Part shown: piece after piece, positions 45,537 through 54,508 of the stretch
How positions within the stretch are numbered: position 1 is the stretch's first letter
Layout: each line of letters opens with the position of its first letter
From: a virus
Reading direction: 5' to 3' (one strand)
IMG/VR virus record: IMGVR_UViG_3300023296_000874
Coordinates: 95,594-159,593 of that record
Length of the DNA: 64,000 nucleotides
Program-made: the position numbers and the translations under genes
Notes under the pieces: model-generated
Databases searched by the model: none
What the model was told of the DNA's origin: nothing
The model's input: the letters and a program-made list of their open reading frames with translations, nothing else

Positions 45537-45788
45537 CTATTCGGAAGCCTCGGAGAGGAGCCGGGCCACCCTCTCACGTCCTTCCTGTGTGGCGAGTAGC
45601 CGGTTGATTGCAACGATCTCAAGGTCCTTGACAGGCTCTTCAGAGGGGTTCCACTTCGCGATGGTCCAGTCGTGGAACCTATCTGCCGTTTCCCCAAAGA
45701 AGGGGAGCAGCGGGTGCGAGATGCAGTTGTGGACGATGTCCCAGAACTTGTCTCGGAAGTAGTAGGCTGCCAAACGGAAATCAATCAT
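45537..45788 (-). CDS. small protein with NCISHPLLPF...DRFHDWT motif
   Basis: The 83-aa product contains VHNCISHPLLPFFGETADRF followed by HDWT, a pattern met in small proteins of many phages. No function is known to me. It overlaps its upstream neighbour by 8 nt and lies 8 nt before the next gene. Confidence 0.7.
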   Translation of the reverse strand: MIDFRLAAYYFRDKFWDIVHNCISHPLLPFFGETADRFHDWTIAKWNPSEEPVKDLEIVAINRLLATQEGRERVARLLSEASE

Positions 45789-46152
45789 TGAGTAGTTCCT
45801 GTCTTGTCACGGTTGGGAGTAGGTTGATGGCGTCCATCTGCGCTCCACTCACGCCAGCCACGGCGGGACATGTACCCAGAATGTTGTCGTTGTCTGCGTC
45901 AACCCACCCATCAGATTCCAGCTCTGCGAGTCGAACCTTGGCCTCGGCGGGGGTCATCAACTCCTGCCCTTGAAGGCTGTCCCCTACGGACTCCGGACGC
46001 CATTCCCAGGTGTCAGAGTTGTCTTCAGAGCCACGCACCAGCACCACCCGCACACGGCGGTTCTTAGTGATCTGGAACACCATACGCTGACCGGGCTGGT
46101 CAGGGTGTCGCATAGAGAGGAACATGCTGAAGTCGCCGAAGGTCGTACTCAT
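45781..46152 (-). CDS. small baseplate-operon protein, unknown function
   Basis: The 123-aa product has an N-terminal beta-rich part (RMVFQITKNRRVRVVLVRGS) and a C-terminal helical part (MTPAEAKVRLAELESDGW). It overlaps both neighbours (4 nt upstream, 8 nt downstream). A tail assembly or minor virion role is inferred from its operon. Confidence 0.72.
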   Translation of the reverse strand: MSTTFGDFSMFLSMRHPDQPGQRMVFQITKNRRVRVVLVRGSEDNSDTWEWRPESVGDSLQGQELMTPAEAKVRLAELESDGWVDADNDNILGTCPAVAGVSGAQMDAINLLPTVTRQELLND

Positions 46153-46919
46153 GAGGTACTCAGGCTGGTATCGTTGAAGTATTCACGCACGGTGAACTCG
46201 AATGAGTACTCCATGGTGTAGGGGTTGTCAGCATTCTCTGACATACTGAAAGTGTCGAAGTGGCCGATCCAAGTTTCTGTGTCGTAGGTGATCTGTACGG
46301 CACCTACGAGTGAGATGCGGTTCGTGTCCGTCACCTCAAAGAGGTAGCCATTGTTCCGGTAGATCGTGAACAGGTGCATCAACTGCTGATACGAAGCGCT
46401 GTTACGCCTGAAGTACCGCGTCAGGCCGGTCTTGTTGGTGTAGGTGGCACCGATCTTCCCGTTGCAGGAGAGCTTGTCCTGCTCCTCACCCCAGTGCTCC
46501 TCAATGTGGCCGTGTCCAGCCATCTGCTCCTGAACTCTTCGTCCAAAGGTGCGGGTGAGGTCCGTGGGGTTGATGTAGAGCATGAGCGGCTCTATGAAGT
46601 CCAACGTCTGAAGTGTGAACTGAATGTCCTCAGCCATCTCAAAGAAGCCGTCCGAGCTCACAAGGTTGTCGCCTACGAACCCGACGTCTGATTGGGAGCG
46701 CTCAAGCTCGGCGTTCTGGTTGAATGCACCGTTGATATCGAGTTCAATCTTGGGTGGGAGCAGCTCGATGGTCATCGGGAGGTACGACTTGGAACTCGGG
46801 CGCACGGGCTCGACGTTCCCCGTGCGGGAAACATCCCCCGCGTAGGACACCTCCATCACGCCCGGCACCTGGATGAGGTCGACGAACCGCTGGGTCAGGC
46901 TCTTCTCAGTCTTTGCCAT
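46149..46919 (-). CDS. tail/baseplate protein, paralogue A
   Basis: The 256-aa protein shares with the next gene upstream the pattern YINPTDL, EEHWGEEQDKLSCNGKIGA and LFTIYRNNGYLFE. The shared WGEE-D-x-[IL]SCNG core and strand order suggest a tail-tube-like or hub-adaptor fold. In contractile tails, proteins joining tube to hub are often tube paralogues; this fits the position just after the tape measure. Starts at a TGATG-type overlap with its paralogue. Confidence 0.78.
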   Translation of the reverse strand: MAKTEKSLTQRFVDLIQVPGVMEVSYAGDVSRTGNVEPVRPSSKSYLPMTIELLPPKIELDINGAFNQNAELERSQSDVGFVGDNLVSSDGFFEMAEDIQFTLQTLDFIEPLMLYINPTDLTRTFGRRVQEQMAGHGHIEEHWGEEQDKLSCNGKIGATYTNKTGLTRYFRRNSASYQQLMHLFTIYRNNGYLFEVTDTNRISLVGAVQITYDTETWIGHFDTFSMSENADNPYTMEYSFEFTVREYFNDTSLSTS

Positions 46920-47566
46920 CAGCGCCCCACAGTACGGAACTGATGGTGAACCTTGAAAGTGAAACTCACATCAAACACGAAGGGGCTTGCGGAGCTCTCA
47001 GCGATCACAAGATTCTCGAAGTAGCCGTTGAAGATGTTGGAGTCGAAGTGGAGGTTGATTGAGCCGCTGAAGATCACGTTGCCGCGCTGGTCGTAGACGA
47101 GTCCATTGTTCCGGTACAGGGCTACGAGCTCAAGGTACTTCCTGTAGGCAATGCTGGCCTTGCGGTTCAGTGCCGAGATGCCAGAAGTGGTCGTGATGAA
47201 CGCCCCGGTGGAGCCGTTGCATGAGATGGAGTCGAGCTCCTCGCCCCAGTGCTGCTCAAGGTAGCCGCCGCGTGTGATCTGCCGGGTGATGAGCTTGGTG
47301 TATTGCTCTTCGAAGGTCGAGGGGTTGACGTGCATCACCATGTAAGGGAAAGTCGCACCACTCTGAACCACGCTGCTCTCGCCGTGCCTCACGTCGACAA
47401 GCTCAAACACCACGAACTGACGCAGCTTGTCGATGTAGCCACCGGCTGGGTTCGTGCCTTGAGCACTACCAACCGCATCCGTGATGGTACCCACGGCTCC
47501 GGCAACAACACTCCCGCCCGTGGGAGCCCCCGTGTTGTTGATTACTGGTGAGGGAATCTTAGGCAT
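46919..47566 (-). CDS. tail/baseplate protein, paralogue B
   Basis: The 215-aa protein aligns with the downstream gene: VNPSTFEEQYTKLITRQ, LEQHWGEELDSISCNGSTGA and LVALYRNNGLVYDQ. It has an extra Gly-rich N-terminus (TGGSVVAGAVGTITDAVGSA). Stop and start codons overlap on both sides. It is probably a tube-initiator or hub-adaptor component, by position and duplication. Confidence 0.78.
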   Translation of the reverse strand: MPKIPSPVINNTGAPTGGSVVAGAVGTITDAVGSAQGTNPAGGYIDKLRQFVVFELVDVRHGESSVVQSGATFPYMVMHVNPSTFEEQYTKLITRQITRGGYLEQHWGEELDSISCNGSTGAFITTTSGISALNRKASIAYRKYLELVALYRNNGLVYDQRGNVIFSGSINLHFDSNIFNGYFENLVIAESSASPFVFDVSFTFKVHHQFRTVGR

Positions 47567-50304
47567 CAGACCCTCTGGCTACGTGAGTATTCTTGGAAGG
47601 CTCGGCCCATCATCCGCTTGATGTCATCAATGCCGTAGACGTTGCCGTGAACGTGGAAATGGAATCCGCCCGGTGCATTGCCGCCGCTGAGAGGCACAAC
47701 AGCCTCAGGTCCCGCCTCACCAATGAGCGCCATCGTGGGGCGGTTGACAATGCCTCCCTCTGCCATGGGGTTAGCCAAAGCTGCCCAGTACGAATTGATT
47801 GCTGCTTGAGCAGCGTGCGCCTCGGGGGTGTCGTTGATGAGCCCCCTGTCGCCTGCGTACATGAAGGCCATCGAAGGGGTGTTCGCCTTCATCGCAAGAG
47901 GGTGCTGGTCTCTCCAAGACGCGAACATGGGGTCATCTGTCGTGACGTCGTCGAGCGTCCAGCCGCTTGCAGAAAGAGCAGCAAGAGCGGAGTCCCGAGC
48001 CGTGGTGCTCAGGTCGCCCATGTTGTGCGCGGCCTGCACTCTCTCTTCAGCCGCCGCCCGCGCCTCGGGTCCTCTGGTCGGGTTGATTGATCCGCCTACG
48101 CTCAGGGGTGCTCGAAGTGCGCCGGATTCGTGAGTGAGGGATCCACCAGGAGCTCCACCAGCAAGATTGTCTCGGCCCGTACCAAGCCTGGAGTCAACCG
48201 CTGTATCAACGCTACCGCTCGAGAAGCTCGATCCACCGCCGTATGCGTCAACGAAATTCTGGAAGTCAGTGTCGCCGTAACCCCTTACAGCCTCTTGCTC
48301 CTGCGCAACATCTTGTCGCATCTGGAGCAGCCGTTCTTGACGCTGAGGGCTTGCGTCCTGGATCTCGTTGTCAATCTGACGCAGAACCTTGTCGTAGGCG
48401 TGTACGGCCTTCTGCTGGTCACTGCCGAAGGCGGATACCAGGATGTCGTACATGCCAACGAGTACGTCGTAGAGCTTGCTCTTGAGCCACTCGGTGATGT
48501 TCTTCAGTAGGATGTCGATCGAGGTGGTCTCGCGGAGCATTTCCTGCGCAAGTCGGATGTCCTCAGCTACCTCATTAGCCATGGGAGCCATCGATTTGTT
48601 GTGCATGTCCTCAATGGCTTCAGCAGCGCCGCCGTTCTCCTCAATGATGGCTGCCATGGCTGCGAGGTTGGTGTTCACCTCGTCCGTGGAGCTGCCCATA
48701 ACGCCCAAGCTCTTGAGGAGCTCGGTGTTCTCAGCGTTCACATTGATCAGATCTGAGTAGTTCAGGTCGTCCACGCTCTTGCCGAGCACCTTCGCTACCG
48801 CAGCCATGCGGGTCTCAAGGTTGGCTGCCTCACCGAGGAGTCCGCCTTCGAAGAGGTGCATCTGCTCCAACAGGCCACCGTTCAGAGCTTCTTCAATCTG
48901 CTTCCGTTCCATCTCAAGGCGACGTCGGAGGGTGGGGTCAAGTCCGCCGTCTGCCAGGCGTCCTTCTACACGCTCCAACTCGTTGCGTGCGATCCGAATG
49001 GCCTCTGCCTCACCAACCCAGGCAAGCACTGTCCGGGCGTTCTGCTCGTCGAGCTTGCCCATGATGCTTGCCGCTGCCGTAGCCGCCTGCTCAAGCCCGA
49101 GCGGGCCGGAGCGTACAATGTCAGCGAGGATGTCGGACTGAGCAGCGAGGGATCCGTTCATCAGGCCGAGCTGAGTGTTGAGGCTCTGTACCTTGCCGAA
49201 GAACACTCCGGCACTGATCCCGGCTCGCTGGGCTCCTTGATCAATGGCTGCGAGTGAGTCGCGCGCCTGTCCGAAGGAGTAGCCCAAGTTGAGCATGATG
49301 TCGCCCATGAAGGAGCCAATGTCCCCCACGCTGGTCTTGAACTGCGTCGAGTAGGTGCGGGTCGTGTCAACGATGTCCCGTGCGGTGTTGCCCACGCCCT
49401 GTACGTCACGCCCAAGCTGACGGTTCACCTTGCCCAAGGTGACGCCAGATGCGGTGAGTGCGTTCATAGCCTCGTAGGCTTCCTCAGTCGACATGCGCCA
49501 CTTGAAGTTCGTCTGGATGTTCTCCATGAACTCCTTCCGAAGAACCTTCACTCCCTCCCCCACGTCGAGGAAGCCCGCACCCATCAGGTCGGTAGCTGAG
49601 ATGGACTGCGTCATCTGAGTGTTCAGCGCCTTCATCTCACGCTGAATCTCCAGCGCCTTCTTGGCAAGCACTCCCAGCGCGGCCACGGCTCCCATGACAA
49701 CGCCAGCCATACCTGCGAACTTGCCGAGCTTTCCAATGGCTCCACCGGCCTTGCCCATCAGCTCACCGGCCTTGCCTCCTACCTTGGTGCTGCCCTTTGA
49801 AAGAGCGCCGCCCAACTGCTCAGCCCGGTCCTTGAATTGCCCGCCACGCTTGCCACCACCGCCACCACCGCCACCACTGTCGCGAGATGCACGCTTCTCG
49901 AGCTTGATGCGCTCCTTGAGGCCGTCAAGTTCCTGGTCGATGATCTGCTGAGTGGCTTTGGCGCGGTCCTCGAAGTTGTCTGACTGGATCTTGGCGATGC
50001 GGTCAACCGCCTTCTTCATCGCCTTGATGTAGCCCTTGGAACCCTTCTGAGCAGCGTCCTGAATGTCGTCACCGAAGTTGCCCGCTGCACGCTTGAACAT
50101 GCCATCGAACTCACGTGAGAGGTGCTCGGCTGTGGCATCACCAACCTTGTTGACCTCCTTCATGTGCTTCTTGAGTTCCTTGCTCGCCTCACGATAGCTC
50201 TGACGCCAGAACGCTCCACCGAACACTTCCTCCTGCGCCTTTTGGACGCGGCGGTAAGCGGCTGAGTTCAGCGCAAGTTCGATTTCGTGGCGTGTCTTAG
50301 GCAT
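47566..50304 (-). CDS. tail tape measure protein
   Basis: The 912-aa protein begins with a long coiled coil (LKKHMKEVNKVGDATAEHLS), then a Gly/Lys-rich stretch and a hydrophobic segment (KFAGMAGVVMGAVAALGVLA, about residues 193-214). More helices follow, and it ends with the tape-measure hallmark ALIGEAGPEAVVPLSG. By the usual rule of about 1.5 angstroms per residue the tail tube would be near 135-140 nm long. Two probable chaperone genes lie directly upstream, as is standard. Confidence 0.92.
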   Translation of the reverse strand: MPKTRHEIELALNSAAYRRVQKAQEEVFGGAFWRQSYREASKELKKHMKEVNKVGDATAEHLSREFDGMFKRAAGNFGDDIQDAAQKGSKGYIKAMKKAVDRIAKIQSDNFEDRAKATQQIIDQELDGLKERIKLEKRASRDSGGGGGGGGKRGGQFKDRAEQLGGALSKGSTKVGGKAGELMGKAGGAIGKLGKFAGMAGVVMGAVAALGVLAKKALEIQREMKALNTQMTQSISATDLMGAGFLDVGEGVKVLRKEFMENIQTNFKWRMSTEEAYEAMNALTASGVTLGKVNRQLGRDVQGVGNTARDIVDTTRTYSTQFKTSVGDIGSFMGDIMLNLGYSFGQARDSLAAIDQGAQRAGISAGVFFGKVQSLNTQLGLMNGSLAAQSDILADIVRSGPLGLEQAATAAASIMGKLDEQNARTVLAWVGEAEAIRIARNELERVEGRLADGGLDPTLRRRLEMERKQIEEALNGGLLEQMHLFEGGLLGEAANLETRMAAVAKVLGKSVDDLNYSDLINVNAENTELLKSLGVMGSSTDEVNTNLAAMAAIIEENGGAAEAIEDMHNKSMAPMANEVAEDIRLAQEMLRETTSIDILLKNITEWLKSKLYDVLVGMYDILVSAFGSDQQKAVHAYDKVLRQIDNEIQDASPQRQERLLQMRQDVAQEQEAVRGYGDTDFQNFVDAYGGGSSFSSGSVDTAVDSRLGTGRDNLAGGAPGGSLTHESGALRAPLSVGGSINPTRGPEARAAAEERVQAAHNMGDLSTTARDSALAALSASGWTLDDVTTDDPMFASWRDQHPLAMKANTPSMAFMYAGDRGLINDTPEAHAAQAAINSYWAALANPMAEGGIVNRPTMALIGEAGPEAVVPLSGGNAPGGFHFHVHGNVYGIDDIKRMMGRAFQEYSRSQRV

Positions 50305-50309
50305 CTATC

Positions 50310-51890
50310 TCACTTCTTCGCTTTCTTGTTGGTGAATGAGGTCTCGCTACCGGCGAAGAAGTCATCCTCCCCCGGTACTTCAGTGTAGGTGGTTCCTGTC
50401 TTCCTCACGCTTACTCGTTTGCCCTGAACGCGTCTTCCTTGCTCTCGTTGCTGCTCAGGTCCGTAGTTGTGGCGTGTCAACCGCTTGCTCGGTCCACCGT
50501 GCGAGATGTCTCCACCTTTCTGAGACACTCCACCCGCATTCGCATACACAGGCACTCGATCCCCGTTGGGGAGCTCCTTCCAACCCGTTTGCTTGCCCCG
50601 TCCGCGCTGAGTCGGGGCCGTGTCAGGCCCCCTGGCGGCTTGCGGCGGTGTGGGCGGTTGGTTGCCCGGAGTAGGAATGCGCGTGTTCCTGGCGGGCCTA
50701 CGGCTTACCTCTGGTGCAGGCTGACGTCCAGTGGGTCCCTGTGGTCCGGTTGCCAGGTCGAGACGGTCAGGCGGTCGTCCATCTTCACGAGCAGCCATAC
50801 GCTCCTCAAGGGCGGCGAGCTCTTGGAGCTCACCCGCAATCTCATCCCGGTCTTGCTTGTACGCCTTCGCGCGCTCGTACCGGCCTTCGCGGGCGCGGCG
50901 GGAGAAGTCCAGGGATTCCTGAGCCTGACGCTTGCGCATATCGTCTACTTGGTCCTTGGTGAATACCTTCACGAATCCATCTCCGTTTGCGATCTGCGCT
51001 GCGAGCTCCTCGTCAGTGAGGTCCTCGCGTTCGGTGCGAGCGGCGTCAATACTTTCCATTCTAATAGCAGCCATCTGCGCTTCGCGTTGTTCACGGCGCT
51101 TGCGCAAGGAAGTCTCGTACTGCGAGATGATCTTGTCGTGAAGGTCCTGCTTGCCCGTGATGTCGGACTCAAGCTGAGCACGGAGATCAACGACGGTCCT
51201 ACGCTCAATGCGCTGAGGCCCTTCGTACTCCTGTCCCAGTCTGACGCGCTCACGCTCTTCCATCAACCGCTTGAGGCGTGCCGCGTCTCGGGTCTCAATC
51301 TTCTTGACACCCTTGGAGTTGGCTGCCGAGGCAACGAACTTGGCGAACCCCCAGAGCATCTCAGCTTCGGTCCGGTTGTCTTCTTCCCCGTTGAGGTAGG
51401 CCCAAGCAATCTGATGTGAGTTGAGGCCCAGACTCTGCGTCCCCGCAATGCCTGTGAGCATGGGGTCGTTGATGCTTCTGCCCTTGTAGCTCCCCCACAT
51501 GGATCGGGAGCTGGCCTCATAGCTGAAGGCTTCCAGACGCATCAAGGCGAAGTCCTGGGCCTTCTGAAGAACCAGTACTTCGCCCATGAGTTCGGCGCGC
51601 AGGTTTTGAGGTACTTCCCGCATTTCGGCTACAAGCTCGGACAGGTTGCCGGGGCGTCCGGCAATGACGTTCTCACCCTCAAGTAGGTACAGAGCGTAGG
51701 CCAGGATCAACGCCTCGAAGATCTCCTCGTACTCTGGACTGCTCTTGAGTGGTGTGCGCTCACGAATAGCGTCCAACTCCCTGGGATTCAGGGACTTGAC
51801 GACGAGATACACGTCACCGAGCTGTACCTTTGTGGAGAGGAACCCACGGAAAATCAGCTCTTCGACGTCCTTGTGACGCCGTTCGCTCAC
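50310..51890 (-). CDS. probable tail assembly chaperone 2 (long form)
   Basis: The 526-aa protein has a helical N-terminal half (YEEIFEALILAYALYLLEGE; SHQIAWAYLNGEEDNRTEAE) followed by a very long charged coiled coil (about 215-360) and a basic, Pro-rich, disordered tail. It lies between the short chaperone and the tape measure, where gpT/GT-type products are found. The start is GTG, overlapping the upstream stop as GTGA, so translational coupling replaces the usual programmed frameshift. A minor virion role is an alternative. Confidence 0.7.
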   Translation of the reverse strand: MSERRHKDVEELIFRGFLSTKVQLGDVYLVVKSLNPRELDAIRERTPLKSSPEYEEIFEALILAYALYLLEGENVIAGRPGNLSELVAEMREVPQNLRAELMGEVLVLQKAQDFALMRLEAFSYEASSRSMWGSYKGRSINDPMLTGIAGTQSLGLNSHQIAWAYLNGEEDNRTEAEMLWGFAKFVASAANSKGVKKIETRDAARLKRLMEERERVRLGQEYEGPQRIERRTVVDLRAQLESDITGKQDLHDKIISQYETSLRKRREQREAQMAAIRMESIDAARTEREDLTDEELAAQIANGDGFVKVFTKDQVDDMRKRQAQESLDFSRRAREGRYERAKAYKQDRDEIAGELQELAALEERMAAREDGRPPDRLDLATGPQGPTGRQPAPEVSRRPARNTRIPTPGNQPPTPPQAARGPDTAPTQRGRGKQTGWKELPNGDRVPVYANAGGVSQKGGDISHGGPSKRLTRHNYGPEQQREQGRRVQGKRVSVRKTGTTYTEVPGEDDFFAGSETSFTNKKAKK

Positions 51891-52651
51891 TTCCGAATGC
51901 TCTGCGGTGCCTCGTCAACAACCTCCGGCTCGGGAGCCAAGGGGACGGGGTATACCTCAGGATTCTCCTCACGCTCACGGGCAAGCTGCTCGTCAACGGG
52001 ATGTACTTCTTCGGCGGGCTCAGGAGCAGGAGCAAGGGCTTCCTCACGCAACCGGATGGCGCGGAGAAGAGCGTCGCTGCTTGGGTTGTCCAGCGTACCA
52101 CCGCCGAACACTCGTACAAGCTCATCGTCGAGCTTGACGTCACGTTGCTGCGCCTGCTGCACAAGGTCGCGGAGCTCGTCAGATAGCGCCTGCACCTTCA
52201 TCTGAAGGGAGGTGTCGCCAAGCTCAACCTTGATGGTCTTGGAGAGGCTCTTGTCGATGTCGTCCATCAACTGCGCGTAGCGGGCGAACAGGGTGTCGAT
52301 CACTACGTCGGGCCACGAGTCTACAATCTCACGCATGAAGATCGCACGGGGCAGCTTGATGGGCTTGCCGTTGCCGAGTACCTCCCCCGTTTCAATGTGG
52401 GTGAGGTTGCGTAGGTCGATGGGCTCACCTTCCGCTGGCTGGATCCACTTGATCGCATACGCGAGGGATTCGAGCTTGGTGTAGTGGCCGAGGCTCTTGC
52501 CGAGGTGTTCCCGTAGGTAGTCGGCAATCGCTTTGTCATCCGCCCCAGTCAGGGAGGAGATCACAACCAACATTCCATCGGGGAGCTGAAGAGGCTCGGT
52601 TTCCCGGTAGTTGGCGTTCTTGAGCTTTCTCAGCTTCGTCGCGATAGACAT
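51887..52651 (-). CDS. probable tail assembly chaperone 1
   Basis: The 254-aa protein has a beta-hairpin N-terminus (PLQLPDGMLVVISSLTGADD), a helical middle (REHLGKSLGHYTKLESLAYA; VVIDTLFARYAQLMDDIDKS) and a Pro/Glu-rich tail. This layout, between tail tube and tape measure, matches T4 gp26-type / gpG-like chaperones that coat the tape measure before tube polymerisation. AGGAG lies 6 nt before the ATG. Confidence 0.7.
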   Translation of the reverse strand: MSIATKLRKLKNANYRETEPLQLPDGMLVVISSLTGADDKAIADYLREHLGKSLGHYTKLESLAYAIKWIQPAEGEPIDLRNLTHIETGEVLGNGKPIKLPRAIFMREIVDSWPDVVIDTLFARYAQLMDDIDKSLSKTIKVELGDTSLQMKVQALSDELRDLVQQAQQRDVKLDDELVRVFGGGTLDNPSSDALLRAIRLREEALAPAPEPAEEVHPVDEQLAREREENPEVYPVPLAPEPEVVDEAPQSIRK

Positions 52652-52879
52652 GGTCTACTCCTATGCCGCGACGAGGACGAGTAGATCAGGGGTTCCGGCA
52701 ATGCCGGGATGTGGGTCTGATACTCATCTTCGTTCGTGTTTGGATTTGATTTACTCTGGTCAAACCAGAGGACGCACTACGTGAGATGGTTTAGTTCTGA
52801 TCTGATCTGCGATTCTTTGTATCTGATTTGACGAACCGTGCGGCATCCTACTTCCTAAGAAGTAGGATGCCGCTCAGGA
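52652..52879 (-). other. 228-nt intergenic leader between tail tube and chaperone genes
   Basis: No gene is seen. On the transcribed strand it carries a long hairpin (52841-52872), a perfect 7-bp stem CTCTGGT/ACCAGAG with loop CAA (52754-52770), a CCGGC/GCCGG stem near 52695, and repeated ATCAGATC / TCAAATCAGAT words. It would be both the 3' end of the tube mRNA and the 5' leader of the chaperone mRNA. Such a gap could let the abundant tube protein be made in excess over the chaperones. Confidence 0.6.
52841..52872 (-). terminator. perfect 14-bp hairpin after the tail tube gene
   Basis: CGGCATCCTACTTC (52841-52854) and GAAGTAGGATGCCG (52859-52872) are exact reverse complements around a CTAA loop. 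It lies 7 nt after the tube stop codon. No U-tract follows on the transcribed strand, so it may attenuate transcription or protect the mRNA 3' end rather than act as a simple terminator. Confidence 0.6.
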
Positions 52880-53551
52880 TCATGCGAGGGGGAAGCGGTC
52901 GGAGCCGAGCTGGTCAGCGAACGGGTTGTTGCCGCTGTCGAGGAACTCGCCGTACTCACCGTCGAAGTTGGGATCGAGGATGTCGCTCACCATGATGCTC
53001 ACGCTCTCCGCTACTGCGGTTCCCTCGGAAGGGAAGTCAGCCGAGTAGTCGTTCATCCAGCAAGCCTCGTAGAGGGTCACCAGAGCAAACAGCCCGGAGT
53101 CAGCATGTGAGGTAGCAGCAGAGAACTGAAGCTCGGCGGGTCCGAGGTGGTTCGTGGTCGGGAACTCTTGGTTCACGAGCTCACTGAACACGATCTCCTG
53201 CTTGATGTCGAAGGGCCAGCGGTGGTGCTTCAAGGAGCGCACCATTCCGTCAATGCCACCTGCGTAACCGAACACCTGGAAGATGTTGGCCAGGTAGAGC
53301 ATCGTGCGCTCCACCGAGAGGGTGACGGGGTCGGTGGCGCTCGGGATGAGCTCCGCAACCTGGTCTCCGTAGCCAACGCCCCGGATTGGGTCAACGGCTC
53401 GGGATTCCGACATGGAGAAGTTGGTCATCACGCCGATCTGAACCATCTGGTTCTGAGCCACAGCGGGTGCCCAAATCTTGTTCTTGGAGCTTACGACGGC
53501 CCGTGTGTTGGGCGTCGCGCCTTCGCGGTATACATAGGAGGTGGTCTGCAT
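52880..53551 (-). CDS. probable tail tube protein
   Basis: The 223-aa protein lies between sheath and chaperone/tape measure genes, where tube genes are found, and is flanked on both sides by long non-coding leaders, as for a highly expressed protein. The sequence is beta-rich with strands such as MVQIGVMTNFSMSESRAV and VTLSVERTMLYLANIFQV, and a central FGYAGGIDGMVRSLKHHRWP. GAGG lies 8 nt before the ATG. The assignment rests on position, size and leader structure rather than on a recognised motif. Confidence 0.6.
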   Translation of the reverse strand: MQTTSYVYREGATPNTRAVVSSKNKIWAPAVAQNQMVQIGVMTNFSMSESRAVDPIRGVGYGDQVAELIPSATDPVTLSVERTMLYLANIFQVFGYAGGIDGMVRSLKHHRWPFDIKQEIVFSELVNQEFPTTNHLGPAELQFSAATSHADSGLFALVTLYEACWMNDYSADFPSEGTAVAESVSIMVSDILDPNFDGEYGEFLDSGNNPFADQLGSDRFPLA

Positions 53552-53631
53552 GAGCTACGCCTCACGGGTCTTTGAGGTTGATGTGATCTGATGTGAGCGT
53601 GCTTGTATGTATCAGTCCCAGTATAGGACGG

Positions 53632-53666
53632 GAGAGATCAGACCCATAGGGGTCTGATCATCTCTC
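53632..53666 (-). terminator. hairpin upstream of the tube gene
   Basis: GAGAGATCAGACCC (53632-53645) pairs with GGGTCTGATCATCTCTC (ending 53666) with a 3-nt bulge and a short loop. It lies about 70 nt after the 221-aa gene and about 80 nt before the tube start. It probably ends or processes the upstream transcript. A TATACT sequence follows on the minus strand near 53620 and could be part of a tube promoter. Confidence 0.45.
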
Positions 53667-53735
53667 AAGGAAACGCAGCTCTTCAGGGTCAACGTCTTCC
53701 ATGCCGTCCTCCTCGGTACCCGAGGAGTTGCCGCC

Positions 53736-54401
53736 TCAGGCAGCTACAGCAGAAGCGTTCACAGCCTTGACGGATGCGTGCATCTCCATCACCTTGGAGC
53801 CAACAGCCGAAAGCGCGTCGCCGGTCGTCTCGTCGGAGAAGTCAGCGGTCGCAACCACGGAGGCAAGAGCCTTCATGTGCGCGGCAATGGCAGTACGGGC
53901 ACCGCTTGAGCGGGACGCCTTCTTGGCCTGCTTGGCAGCAACCTCGTAGCCTTCAATGGCCGAAACCACCTCAGATACGCGGTCAAGGATGTAGGAAACG
54001 TGCTGCTGGTTGTGGTCAGCGTAGACGTTGGTGTGGTCATCCAGAGCGCCCATGGGCACCTCTGCATCACCGGCAACGAGTCCGTCGTCCATGTAGAGGC
54101 CCATTGCCTCTTCCACGCCGCCGAAGTCTTCTACGCCCATACCAACGGGCTCCTCAAGGGCGTCTTCGACGGTCTCCTCGAGCATTCCCACTTCGGGCTG
54201 AAGCGGCTGTGCGGGCTGATGGTCTTCGTCCATACCCCAAAGGCCGTCATCCATGAACGACTCGTAGTCATCCATGGCAACGTCGATGTCGGTGAACAGC
54301 TCAGCCTGACGGGGGGTGGATGCGGTCTTCAGCTCGGAACGCATGGCAGTGATCGCCTGACGAATCTCTGCCGCCTTCTGGTGTCGGATCTGACGGTTCA
54401 T
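53736..54401 (-). CDS. acidic protein between sheath and tube genes, unknown function
   Basis: The 221-aa protein has a basic helical N-terminus (RQIRHQKAAEIRQAITAMRS), a very acidic middle (FMDDGLWGMDEDHQ; LEETVEDALEEPVGMGVEDF) and an Ala-rich helical C-terminus (EGYEVAAKQAKKASRSSG). GGAGA precedes the ATG. It could be a chaperone, scaffold-like or minor virion protein. It has its own promoter motif 72 nt upstream. Confidence 0.78.
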   Translation of the reverse strand: MNRQIRHQKAAEIRQAITAMRSELKTASTPRQAELFTDIDVAMDDYESFMDDGLWGMDEDHQPAQPLQPEVGMLEETVEDALEEPVGMGVEDFGGVEEAMGLYMDDGLVAGDAEVPMGALDDHTNVYADHNQQHVSYILDRVSEVVSAIEGYEVAAKQAKKASRSSGARTAIAAHMKALASVVATADFSDETTGDALSAVGSKVMEMHASVKAVNASAVAA

Positions 54402-54472
54402 TACGTGTCTCCAGGGTTGGGGATAGATCCAGTCAGGCGCATTGAAGCGCCTTTGACTCGATCCCCTGGAGA

Positions 54473-54489
54473 TACAAATGGAATATGAC
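54473..54489 (-). promoter_or_regulatory. putative late promoter, copy 5
   Basis: Plus-strand TACAAATGGAATATGAC; identical to copy 6 over all 17 nt and one of the two best matches. Minus-strand reading GTCATATTCCATTTGTA, 72 nt before the ATG at 54401. Here both flanking genes are on the minus strand, which fixes the direction of the motif. Confidence 0.65.
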
Positions 54490-54508
54490 GGCGTCTGCCG
54501 CAGGAAAC

